This document shows, piece by piece, positions 1 through 9,517 of a DNA stretch of 56,573 bases (position 1 is the first letter of the stretch; every line of letters begins with the position of its first letter). The position numbers and the translations under genes are program-made. The DNA is from Auxenochlorella pyrenoidosa (taxonomy: Eukaryota > Chlorophyta > Trebouxiophyceae > Chlorellales > Chlorellaceae): contig KQ481983.1 in assembly GCA_001430745.1 (NCBI GenBank), forward strand, positions 2,284,987-2,341,559, read 5' to 3'. The notes beneath the pieces are model-generated. The model worked only from the letters and a program-made list of their open reading frames with translations, made no database searches and was not told the origin of the DNA.

Positions 1-755
1 GCACGCCGCGCAGGCTGCGCCGCGCCGCCGCCGCGCCAACAGCCTCGCCCAGCGCGTCGGCTGTGAGGGTCACCATGGGGAGCGCCGCCAGCGCCGCTGC
101 AGAGTTGACGCCGCGGATCAGCTGCAAGATGAGCTCCTTGCTGCACACGGGGGGGCAGCACGGCAGCGCGGCAGCCCAGTGGGTGCAAGGGGGAGGCAAG
201 CAGGCGGCTGCAGGGGTGGGCGGCGCCGGTGCTGTTGTCACCCATGGCGGCAGGCAGCGCTGGGCGCGACAGCGACACTAGCAGGATCCCAGCAGCACAA
301 ACCAGCAGGGCGAGCGCTGCAGCACAGCACCAGCCACGCGAGCGCCCCGGGCCACCGAGCGGCTCAGACCAGCGCCAGGCCAGCGCAGGAAGGGCGGCCC
401 ACCTGAGGGAGGCATCCTCCAGGCACCTGCTGGTCAGCGCCCACTCCTCCTGCAGTATGTGAGCTGCCACCGCAGGCCGCCCAGCCTTCAGCAGCTCGCG
501 AATCGAGCGCTGCAGGCTGCTCTGGCTGCCGTCCACGAGAAGTGGCATGGTGGCTGCCCGCTCATCCTCCTCAATGCTGCGCACTGAAAGGGGCGGCCGG
601 AACACCTCGACCGCGCCTGCAAGCGCAGCGGCAGCTGCATGGCCACTGCGTGGCTGGCAGCGCCGCAGGCTTCCGGCTGCACAAGGCCAGGCAGCGCGCG
701 TGGCGGCAGCGGCGGCAGCTGGTGGCTGAGGCGGCGGTGTCCTGGCGGCGGCCAT
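1..755 (-). CDS. 5' part of unrecognised gene, probably organelle-targeted (runs off window)
   Basis: Two exons fit in frame: 755-403 (117 codons plus 2 nt) and 140 to beyond base 1, joined by a GT-AG intron (402-141). The start ATG at 755 opens an Ala/Pro/Arg-rich stretch of about 45 residues that resembles a chloroplast or mitochondrial transit peptide. It is followed by helical sequence such as SLQRSIRELLKAGRPAVAAH and, in exon 2, KELILQLIRGVNSAAALAAL. The pattern recalls helical-repeat organelle RNA-binding proteins (PPR/OPR-like), but no signature motif is visible in the piece available, so I assign no function. The rest of the gene lies to the left of the window. The next gene (CINP-like) lies upstream on the same strand. 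Confidence 0.5.
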   Translation of the reverse strand, partial: MAAARTPPPQPPAAAAAATRAAWPCAAGSLRRCQPRSGHAAAAALAGAVEVFRPPLSVRSIEEDERAATMPLLVDGSQSSLQRSIRELLKAGRPAVAAHILQEEWALTSRCLEDASLRWAALPALAWRWSEPLGGPGRSRGWCCAAALALLVCAAGILLVSLSRPALPAAMGDNSTGAAHPCSRLLASPLHPLGCRAAVLPPRVQQGAHLAADPRRQLCSGAGGAPHGDPHSRRAGRGCWRGGGAAQPARR

Positions 756-1740
756 GGCCCGCAGTCCAGCCAGAGTCGAGTACGACATGTGAACGGCGGG
801 CAGTGGCTGCGCAGCGCTACGCTGAGTGTCTGCAAGCCCGCGAAGCATGGCGGCTCGCTTGCAGTACCCGCTTGCAGCCATATATGTGCTCCCAAAGCAA
901 AATGTGCGCAGCGAAAGCGCGCTGCCAGGAGCACGGTGGCTGCTTCAGTGCTTCAGCACGTCGCCCCAGCGGGGGGGCCGACTGCTGGCTGCTTGGCCTC
1001 TTCGACGAAGGCCGAGAGATGTTGCTGTTGACAGCGATCACATGGTAGCCAAGGACATCTTCCCCTGGGTGCCCATGGCCCGCCCGCCTGGCGCTCACCA
1101 TGCCGCACCTCATGACAAAAGTTGATTGCACGCAGACTGCACGTGCTTCAATGTTTACTGGACAAACTGACCGAGAAGTTCCCTGCAGCACGAATTTGCC
1201 TCTGCTGCAGCAGCAGCTTGCTGCCTCAGACAGATGCAAGGCTAAAGCTGCTCGGGCAGGCAGGGCGCTGAAAGGAGCCAGCGAACTGAGCAACAGACAC
1301 GATACCAATGGAGTGGGAATGACGGATTTGAGGCGGCACACCAAGCTTGCCCAGTAAACGCAGCCATACAGTCAGTGGCTGTGGCAGTGGAGGCAGCCTG
1401 TAGCTCTAAGCAGCGGCGGCACGGTCTGAATGGGCACTTCTCAATCCCTGCCTGGGGTTGGCCCGTCTGTAAACATCGCTGCTCGTTCAGCAACTATTCC
1501 TGCCTGCTTTTGCCAAATGCTGTACATTGATTTCCTTGCGTGCCCCAACTCTGCCCCCTCCTGGCCTGCTGCAACCTGCCTGCTGCCACATTTCAACTTG
1601 CTCCAAATTGATGAAGGCATGCTCGCCACGCGCTCACATGCCCGGCAGCCCATGTGGCCAAACGCGCAGTGTTCCGAGTGACAGTGCACGGCAGGACGGG
1701 CAATTTGCCTCGGCTTGTACACCTGCCTCGCACCCGAGGG
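756..1740. other. intergenic, 985 nt
   Basis: Lies between the start of the partial gene at 755 and the stop of the CINP-like gene at 1741, both on the minus strand. It must hold the promoter of the former and the 3' UTR of the latter. Open frames here show no splice-compatible coding pattern and no recognisable protein. I see no repeat or RNA gene. Confidence 0.4.
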
Positions 1741-3011
1741 TCAGAAGCCCTTCATGTCTGCCGTTATGGCAGCAAGGTGCGCCGCCACCAGGCGCTCATC
1801 CACCTCGGCCGACAGCATCCACGCCGTCAGCAGCACCTGCATGCGCCGCCGAAGCCGCTCCTCTGCTGCCGCCGCTTGCCGCCCTGTGTCCCTGGCACCG
1901 TCAGGTCGGTCAGCAGTCCTCAAATCTCCTGTCAGTTTGGGAGAGTTAACAGAGGAATGGGAAGGGCTGCTGTGCGGTCATGCGTGAAGTCGGCGCTCTC
2001 CTGCAGCCCACAGTGGGCTCCGCAGCCTTCGCTCCGGTGAACTTATGTCTGGGTCCCATCAACTTGCTACCCAGACCATGCCTGCATGCACGCCTGTATG
2101 CCACCTGCCAAAAAAACCCAAGTTATGCAGGCTCGCTCACCAACAATCTGCTGGCAGCCCTGCAGTACGCCAGCCTTGACTGCCAGCTCGTCTCTGTGCT
2201 GTGAGTGCACCTGCAGCAGGAAGGATATCAACAGCGCTCGTTTGTCTCCTCCAAGACACATAATTAGCAGGAGCACTAAACGCAGCGGCTCGTCTGGTGA
2301 GTGCAGAAGTTCGCGCCCCCCCCCCCTCTCACCTCTGCCAGCATGGCGCCCAGCAGTCGTAGCGGCAACGCTGCAAACACCGCACCCTCTCCCAGCAGCG
2401 GTGCTGCCGCCTCTGCATCAAGCAACTGCTGCAGGCTCGCTGCCGCATCTGCCAGGTTTGCCACTGCCCCTTGCAGCCGACGCAGGCAGGCCGCAAGGGC
2501 CGCCAGGGCAGCGTCCTGCTGCCCTCGCAGCTTGGCTGCTGCAGCGGGCTGCAGGCCTGGAGTATCGCCCAGCAGACCCAGCGGCAGCGCTGGTAGGTGC
2601 AGCTGCGTCAGAGTTGCATTGGTGAGCTCTGTGGCAGACCGCTTGCCGTCCCCAACAGCACCCTGCAGAGGGCAAGTGGTGGGCCGCAGGACAATGCCAC
2701 ACTCTGAATTTTATTGTTTCAGACAAAGTCATAGCACCTCTTTCTGCAATCAGTTTATATGTCTCTCTTGCATGCGCAAGCTGAACGTGAGAGGTGCCAC
2801 AGTGCAAGCTCACCGCCCACTCGTCGAGCGCAGCGTTCACTGTGTTGACGGCCAGCCGCACCGCTCGCTTCAGGGCAGGGCAAGCAGGGAGTTTGTGGGT
2901 TGGCGTGCGCATATTGCATGGCGACCATGCAGTCATCCAGACTTTGGAGGGGCGCCAGCAACCTGCCTGCGCTTCTCTTCGCCGGTTCCGCAAGTCGAGC
3001 GGCGTGGCCAT
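1741..3011 (-). CDS. CINP-like protein (CDK2-interacting protein family)
   Basis: Four exons join in frame: 3011-2814, 2662-2333, 2210-2141, 1928-1741, giving 261 residues (human CINP is 212). CINP is known in animals as a partner of CDK2/cyclin and of ATR-ATRIP signalling and as a ribosome-biogenesis factor. The resemblance is by order and spacing of features: an N-terminal helix (NTVNAALDEW), a long helix (LRRLQGAVANLADAAASLQQ), a Phe-x-x-Leu-Pro turn leading into AEVHSQHRDELAVKAGVLQG, and a C-terminal LLTAWMLSAEVDERL helix. These parallel the CINP C-terminus (helix with E-L-L-L-K, then a Trp-containing helix). The start at 3011 is a choice; in-frame ATGs at 3029 and elsewhere upstream exist, and exon 1 could hide another intron. 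Homology is distant, so the name is tentative. It is head to head with the TruB gene. Confidence 0.65.
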
Positions 3012-3500
3012 GCTCCTTAAGCGCGCCACACTCGAAGAAATTGATCGGCACGGAGGTCAAGATAATGGACCTACGAGCTGAGAAATGCTCGCCTCAACAT
3101 TGCCCTGCTGCTGAGCCTGCCCGGCTGCCACTGGGCCGCTAGAGGACGGCTGTGTGCTTGCCGAGCTAGCATCCCAGATCAGACATTCCTGGTTGCTATC
3201 GCATCACACCCGAGACCTCCGGACCTCCTTTTGGCCCCAATGGCCCTCCGCAACGTGCGGCTCAGCTTGGGGGCTGCGGGTGAGACGCATATTTCCTGCG
3301 CAATCATACGGCCAGGGGGCATCCGAAGGTGTTGCATGTCTCTTGGTCGTCACGACGGCAGCACCGCCGCCTCACTGTCGCCTCCCTGGCCCTGCCTGCC
3401 TCTGCTGCAGCTGCAACCTCACAGCTTGCCACCTTGCCCTCGGCTACACCCTTCATGGCATGCAGGCTGTTCCCACCTGCCACGGTTGCTGCTGGCACGC
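3012..3500. promoter_or_regulatory. divergent intergenic region, CINP-like / TruB
   Basis: About 490 nt separate the start codons of the CINP-like gene (-) and the TruB gene (+). Both 5' ends face this region, so a shared promoter is inferred from layout only. Part of it (from 3231 or 3336) is open in frame with the TruB start and could encode a transit peptide. No core promoter motif was identified. Confidence 0.35.
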
Positions 3501-5565
3501 ATGGCCGACCCAGCCCCGCTGCCCAAGCGGCAGCGCGTGACCACCTCGGCCGCTGCCGATGAAGCAGCGGCAGCTGCAGCAGCAGTGGGGCCTGCAGCGC
3601 AGCAAACTGCCGCACCACCAGGGCAGCAGCAGCAGCAGAGGCAACAGCCGCAGGCGAAAAAAGTGAAGCAGGTGGTGATGCCCACAGCTGTGCCGCCACC
3701 CGCGGTGCCCACCGACCCTGCTGCGTGGGAGAATGCGGTCCTGCTGATAGACAAGCCCCAGGGCTGGACCTCCTTTGACGTGTGCGGCAAACTGCGGGGC
3801 GCGCTGGCGGCGCTGCTGCGTAAAAAGCACAGGGAGGTGAAGGTGGGGCACGCAGGTGAGCACGTCCGCCGGCTGTGGCGCTGTGCCAGAGCCCTGGCAA
3901 GCCGGCTAAGTGCCTTCCGGCCAGCGAACAGGCCTCACCTTGCATACGCTGTGCAGCCAGCGCGGGCTTGCCAGCCTGTTATTACTGCTGGAGGACTGCC
4001 TCGCCGCTGTGCTGCAGGCACGCTCGACCCCATGGCCACGGGGCTGCTCATCGTGTGCGTGGGGCGCGGCACCAAGGTGCGCTGCCGGCATGCTCGGCGT
4101 CAGGCCCACCCGCCGGGCGCTCTGCACGGCGTACTCATCCCCGCTCTGCCTGCAATGCCTCGCGCTGCGCCTGCCCATTTGCCGCCCTCCCTCCCGTATT
4201 TGCAGGCAATTGATGTGGGGCCCTGCCACATTACCAGCCGCATGCTTCCGTCACTCGTGCCCCCTGCACCCCCGCCCTGCAGGCAGTGGACGCCTTCATG
4301 GCCATGCAGAAGGAGTACAGCGGCACCCTGCGCCTGGGGGAGGCCACCCCCAGCTATGACGCCGACACGCCGGTGGAGGAGCACCTGCCCTGGGAGCACA
4401 TCACAGGTGGGCTGGCTGACGGGCTTCCCATGCAGCGGTGACTGGCAGCAAGGGGGTCGCCTGGCGGCGCCGCCGTGTGTACAGACCTGCGAGCGGGCTG
4501 GCTCAGCCACCGTGCCAAGCTGGGGAGTGAACGTGAGCGCAACCTGCACCCTCCCTCTCGCCCCCCGCTGCTGGCTCCGCAGACGAGGCGCTGCTGTCGG
4601 CGCGGGATGGCTTCCTGGGGGAGGTGCAGCAGCTGCCCCCCATGTACTCGGCCATCAAGGTGAGGCGGGGGGTGGGGCCCTCACTGGGCGGTGTGGGCTG
4701 GGAGCGCGGAGCAGGGCAAGCTCGCTGCGCCAACCACCGCCACCAGCCTCCTGTGCCCTCTTTGTGCTGCGCCGCAACCCGCCCGGCTCCCCTGCCGCCT
4801 GCAGGTGGGCGGCCAGAAGCTGTACGAGGCGGCGCGCAAGGGCAAGGAGGTGGAACGCACGCCGCGCACAGTCACGGGTGCGGCCCGCAGAGTCGCGGCC
4901 CGGGCTGCTCTGCCCTGCCTTGCCTCGAGCGCAGGCATGCCGCTCACTGTGCAGGCCCCATGGGGATGGATGCTGCGAGAGCAGCTTAACCCCCATCTTG
5001 CTGCATGGCCCTGACCCTGCCGCACCACGTTCCGTGCCCGCAGTGGACCGCTTTGACCTGTGGCGGGACGAGGTCGACGCGCAGAGCGTGCACTTCCGCG
5101 TGGTGTGCAGCAAGGCGAGGCCAGGGGTCCTGTGGTCTGGCTGTGGTGGTGCTGGCAGCGTCCTGGTCTGTCGCCCGCTTGCCTGCCTTTGCCGCGCCCT
5201 TGCGCCTGCTCCCACCACTGAACAGCTGCCTCGCTTGCCCTGGCCTTTCAACATACGCCCCGTTCAGCGCCTGTTTCTGACTATCAACCGGCCGGGCTCG
5301 TGTGCCGGCACCACCGCACCGCCGCTTGCAGGGCACATACATCCGCTCACTGGCCAACGACCTGGGCCGCGCCCTGGGCTCCGCGGCGCACTTGACTGCC
5401 CTGCGGCGCGAGGCCATAGGGGAATACAGCGTGCAGGGCGCCTGGGAGATTGAGCAGCTGGCAGCGCAGATCGCGGAGCAGCGGCGCCAGCAGCGCGAGC
5501 AGCAGCAGCAGCAGCAGGCGGCAGGCGAGCAGCAACAGCTGGATGCAGTATCGGTTCAGGAGTAG
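3501..5565 (+). CDS. TruB-family tRNA pseudouridine-55 synthase
   Basis: Seven exons: 3501-3855, 4018-4076, 4283-4406, 4583-4659, 4805-4877, 5044-5114, 5332-5565 (330 residues). The enzyme isomerises uridine to pseudouridine in the T loop of tRNA. Family motifs appear in order: [15 protein letters not shown], the catalytic [13 protein letters not shown] (Asp about residue 122, split by intron 1), [34 protein letters not shown], and [16 protein letters not shown]. The N-terminus is Ala/Gln/Pro-rich and the C-terminus ends in a Gln-rich tail after the catalytic core. In-frame ATGs at 3231 and 3336 would add an Arg/Leu/Pro-rich leader that could be an organelle transit peptide, so the start is not settled. 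The last intron (5115-5331) begins with GC instead of GT. A TGTAA element follows the stop by 30 nt. Confidence 0.93.
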
Positions 5566-5594
5566 GAAAGTTGACAAGACAATCTCACTTCGTC

Positions 5595-5599
5595 TGTAA
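5595..5599 (+). terminator. TGTAA polyadenylation-type signal after TruB gene
   Basis: TGTAA lies 30 nt after the TruB stop codon. This pentamer is the usual poly(A) signal in chlorophyte algae. The position is shorter than a typical algal 3' UTR, so the assignment is tentative. Confidence 0.35.
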
Positions 5600-5827
5600 A
5601 CTCTGCCTGGTGCCTGGTGGGGGCGTGGGGTACGAAATGGCGGCGGCGGCATGGCGCGGCAGCCACAGCACCAGCGCCAGCGGCGATTTTTGCATGTGGA
5701 CAGCGTCTGACCGGCCGACGCCGTACTATTTTCGCACTCGGACACCTAGCCAGACCTCTCTTCACCCTCCCGCTCCGTGCCGCTGCTCCTTGGCTTTTGC
5801 AAGCCTGGCACATTCTCAACGAGCGTG

Positions 5828-6852
5828 ATGATCGTCGCCTGGCTGGCCGCACTGGCGGCAGTCATCGCTCTGGCCTGGGTTCTTACACGGGAGAGCAGGG
5901 ACCAGCCCACAAGCGAAGCTGCACAGGTGATCTGAGCATGTGGCAGGCCCTCAGAGCCCCGTGGCGCGATCAGGGCATGCACAGATGCTGCTGCTGCCGC
6001 TGCAGAACCACCGCTGCTTGCTTGCTGGTGCGCCTCGGTGCTTGCACCGGCGTTGCTCGCACTGTGCTCACGTTGTTTTCCTTGCTTGGCCCACATGCTC
6101 TTCATGGCCGCAATGCCCCATGATCTCTGGCATGTCTGGGCATCCAGATGCTGCGTCCACACACTGGCCCTGCTGACTTGCCAAGCCGCGAACTGTTGGG
6201 CCGCTTGCAGGCCGAGCAGGCAAAGCAAAAGAAGCGCAGCAAGAAGGCACTCAGAGAGGCCAGCACAGCGTCTGCGGTCGCAGCCAAGAAGCCTCCTGCC
6301 CGGCCACCGCCTCCGGCCGAGTCTGAAGAGTCCTCTGAAGAGGAAGAGGAGGAGGCAGCCCCGGGCCCTCGCATCATGGGCTACGCGGGGGGCGCCTTTG
6401 AGACACTGCCTGCCGGAGACGCGGCGGGCTGGGAGTTTGTCAGCAGCGTCGGCAAGAAGAAGGGGACAGGCGCACGCGGCAGCAGGGCCCATGGCAGTGC
6501 AGTCAGCCAGGGCGGCGGCTCTGCCTCCAGGGCAGGGCGGGCTGCAGCCCCTGGAAAGAAGCGAGCCGCGCATGCCTGCGAGCGGCCGGGCTGCGGCGCC
6601 ATCGGCAGCAGGCGCTTTAAGAAGTGCGGGAGGTGAGTGTCGGGGTGGCGCAGGCGGCAGCATGGTCAGCAGGTAGCACCGGGTGCCAGCACGAGTGGCC
6701 ACAGCAGGCTGGCACGCCTCACTCTACCACTGTCCCTTTGTGCGTGTCCACCAACCCTGCCCCCTTGCAGGTGCCATGCGGTTTACTACTGCACGCCCGC
6801 TTGCCTGGCCTCAGACTGGGAGCGGCATCAGCTGAACTGCAAGCTGGATTAG
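5828..6852 (+). CDS. membrane-anchored MYND-type zinc-finger protein
   Basis: Three exons: 5828-5926, 6148-6632, 6771-6852 (221 residues). Residues 3-19 (VAWLAALAAVIALAWVL) form a hydrophobic segment like a signal anchor. Next come a Lys-rich charged helix (AEQAKQKKRSKKALRE), an acidic stretch of Ser/Glu, a segment GWEFVSSVGKKKG, and a C-terminal MYND zinc finger. The finger has Cys/His spacing C-x4-C, C-x2-C, C-x3-C, H-x3-C (CERPGC ... CGRCHAVYYC ... WERHQLNC), with the last intron inside it. MYND fingers usually bind proline-rich peptides in other proteins. A short membrane protein with MYND at its C-terminus is not a combination I recognise. Exon phases fit exactly and the start is the first ATG of the open frame after the TruB gene. 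Confidence 0.82.
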
Positions 6853-7085
6853 CGGACGGTTTCACCAGGCAGCTTGAGCTGAGCATGCAGCATGCCAGCT
6901 GACGGCTGGGGTGCAACCAGACTTGTGCTTCTGCTCCCATGATCAGCCGGCAGCGACCATCCATCTCGTTTCATTTGAACAGTCCTCCTTGCAACAATTA
7001 TCAACGGGCAGGAGCCACTTCACAGCAGCTGTCGAGGTAGGGGCAGTGGTGGGCCCACCACCGCTACACGCAGCAAGGGAGAAAC
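6853..7085. other. convergent intergenic, 233 nt
   Basis: Separates the stops of the MYND gene (+) and the first F-box/LRR gene (-). It must hold both 3' UTRs. Nothing else is visible. Confidence 0.4.
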
Positions 7086-9178
7086 TCAAAACTCGATGCT
7101 GCAGCGGGGCAGGCGCTCCCTCAGCTCTCGCCGCTGTTCCTCGCTCAGCGGCACATGCTTCAGGTTCAGGGCACGCAGCTGGTGCATGCCCTCCAGCACC
7201 GGCAGCAGCTGCCTGCAAGCATGCTGGGGCCAATGGCATCGTGACATGCAGCCAGACAGAGCAGCTGTGGCACTGGGCTGGCCAGCGTGTGCCAGGCTGC
7301 AGTGTCTCACGGCTGCAAGCTCATGCTCAGCACATGCCGGGCAGCTGCTGCAGCACACGGGCTGCTGCATGCTGGTGGAGCGAGGCGCACACTCACTTCA
7401 TTTGCAGGCTAGAGCAGTCGTAGAAGGAGAGGTGCTGGAGCGACTGCTGGTAGGGGCCCGAGGGCAGCGAGGCAAAATCATTGCAAGATGCCTCCAGGCT
7501 GGTGAGCTGCGACATGGCAGCGATGCAGCTTGGCAGCGCGTTTAGGTTGGCAGACATCATCAAGGATTGCAACTGCAGGCAAAGAGGGAGGGGTGAGGGG
7601 TGTGCGGGTACGTGTGGGTGGGGTGGGGGTTCCCTGTGCAAGGGAGAGGCGCGACACCCAGCTCCTGGCATGTACGCACTCATGCTCCCGAAGCCCTGCT
7701 CGCAAGCCCAGGCAGTGCATACAGAGGGTGACCTCCAGACCCAGCAGTGGGGCCAGGGCAGCCCTGATGGCCACTGCCTGCATGCAACAAGATCTCGCTT
7801 GCCTGCGTGAGCGGCCGCAGTGCCCAGTCGTATTCCTTAGCAGCAAACTCCCTTTGCTCAGCAGGCCCGAAGTCGCTGCCCACCCAGGCAGGGGTGCCGT
7901 CATCCAACCATCCCTCTTCAGCGTATCCCAGGGCCCAGCACGTGCTCAGGTCCAGGTTCGTCAGCTGGGTCAGCTTCTGCGGAAGGTTGGGCAGGCACAA
8001 TGATGCGTCTCAAGCAACACCTTGGCAGTCAAGCGGCAGAGCAGCAAGCCAGCTGAGCTTCCAGGGCTTTGTGTGTGTGTGTGTGTGTGTGTGTGGGTGT
8101 GGGTGGGGTGGGGGGGCCAGGTGAGAGTGGCGGCGGGCGCGTAAGCCGACATGCCGGCAAAGCCTGCAGGAGATGTGCGGGGGCTCACCCTGACCCACGC
8201 CAAGTCCTCCAGCCACAGGAAACCCACGCGCACAGCCGTCAGATGTGGGCAAGCCGCCAGCGCTTGCAGCTCGTCCAGCACAACCTCTTCCCCGTGCTGC
8301 AAGTCCCTATCCTCCAAGCCCTCAGCTCCGTCTGCGCTGAAGCTCTGCAGCGCTTGCAGACGCGACAGCCCGGCTGGCAGCGCGGTCGACTCTTCCAGCG
8401 CGAGCGACAGATCCGTTAGCTTGCTGAGCGCGGAGAAGTGGCCGGGAAGGATTTCGGCAGACGACAGCGACAGGCTGCGCAGGTTGGGCACGGACGCTAC
8501 AAGGGCCTGCAGCGGCGGGTTACACAGAGCAGCAGCAGTCTGTTGGCGCATGACTTAGAACCCATGCTCGTATAGGGCTGCCAAAGTGCGAAGGGTCTCT
8601 GAACTGCACAGCATGACACAGGTCACCCTTGCTGGGAGCAAAAGAAAACAATGCTCAGGGAGACCTGCGAGACACCCTGCCGGAAGCCTAGGCGGGGTAA
8701 AGGCTCACCGGCGGGACATCATCCGCTGATGGGCATCCCATGAACAAGAGCTCCAAGCTGTCCACTGCAGGCAGCTCCCGCAGGAGCGCCGCCAGCATGG
8801 CCAAGTCCTGGGTGGCAAACTCTGTGCCCAGGCCCTGCACCCGCACTTCCACAACGCTGCCGCTCCGCTTTACGCATCCAGCAGGCTGCGCACACCCTCC
8901 ACCGTTGCCAGAGAGTCCTCGCTGTCCAGGTCCAGCGATAGCTTGGACTGGAGGGAGCGCAGGCAGCGCGCAAAGGCCTTGCAGACCAGCATGGCCGAGC
9001 GGGCGTCGGGCCTGCAGACAAGGGGACAGGGGCTCGGCTGCATGCTTTGCTCTTAGGTCGTTCGCAAATCAGTGAAAAGTTGGTGCGCTTGGAAAGGGTT
9101 CCGTCGAGCGCACCCCGAAAGCTTGCGGAGAACCTTTTCTTGCAGGTCCTCAGGAAGGGACTGCCAGGACGCCTTCAT
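7086..9178 (-). pseudogene. F-box/leucine-rich-repeat protein, copy A, reading frame interrupted
   Basis: Six exons match copy B next door: 9178-9114, 9011-8709, 8506-8189, 7976-7803, 7572-7397, 7212-7086. The N-terminus is F-box-like (SLPEDLQEKVLRKLSG ... MLVCKAFARCL). Leucine-rich repeats follow (SVPNLRSLSLSSAEILPGHF, KLTQLTNLDLSTCWAL, LPSCIAAMSQLTSLEASCND, MHQLRALNLKHVPLSEEQRR). Such proteins usually act as substrate receptors of SCF ubiquitin ligases. In exon 2 the frame stops at TAA 8872-8870 and resumes in another frame just downstream; aligned to copy B, about four bases are missing. All other exon joins are in phase, so this may be a recent pseudogene or an assembly error. The intron 7802-7573 begins GC. 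Otherwise about 387 residues would be encoded. Confidence 0.75.
8070..8095. repeat. TG dinucleotide microsatellite
   Basis: An uninterrupted TG run of 26 nt in an intron of F-box/LRR copy A, followed by G-rich degenerate sequence. It lies between the exons ending at 8189 and starting at 7976. Confidence 0.9.
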
Positions 9179-9517
9179 GGTTGCCGTGGAGCGCGAACAT
9201 ATCTGAAACACGCAGCCGATATCGCCAGAGCCTGCCTGCACCAGCCCATTTGAATGGTTCCGCCGCAGCGTGCAGCGTGGCGGCACTTCCGAATCGCTCC
9301 ACATTGTACTCCACATTGTAAACGACTAGCGAGGCGCAATTGATTGTATCATGATGAACCTGCATTGCCAAGCCCGATTGCCCATGTTTGCGCCTGCCCA
9401 ACGCAACATACGAGCGTCCTGGCTCTGAGTCAGCGCGAGTGCCTGCCTTGGCTCCTCGAAGGCAAGCAGTAATTGTTCAACAGGAAGCCTAACCCATCAA
9501 CATGCGGCGAGGGTGAT
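9179..9517. other. intergenic between tandem paralogs, 339 nt
   Basis: Separates copy A (start 9178) from the stop of copy B (9518), both on the minus strand. It should contain the promoter of copy A. No coding pattern or motif was seen. Confidence 0.35.

Noticed and set aside
3231..5453. A single 740-codon open frame on the plus strand
   Set aside because: It reads straight through introns. Family motifs of TruB switch frame at clear GT/GC...AG boundaries, so the long frame is an effect of high GC and few stop codons.
8070..8115. TG/GGGTGT tract as a telomere-like or regulatory element
   Set aside because: It is an ordinary intronic microsatellite with no regular telomere unit.
8857..8873. 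A 17-nt intron to explain the stop in F-box/LRR copy A
   Set aside because: Far too short for spliceosomal removal; comparison with copy B points to missing bases.
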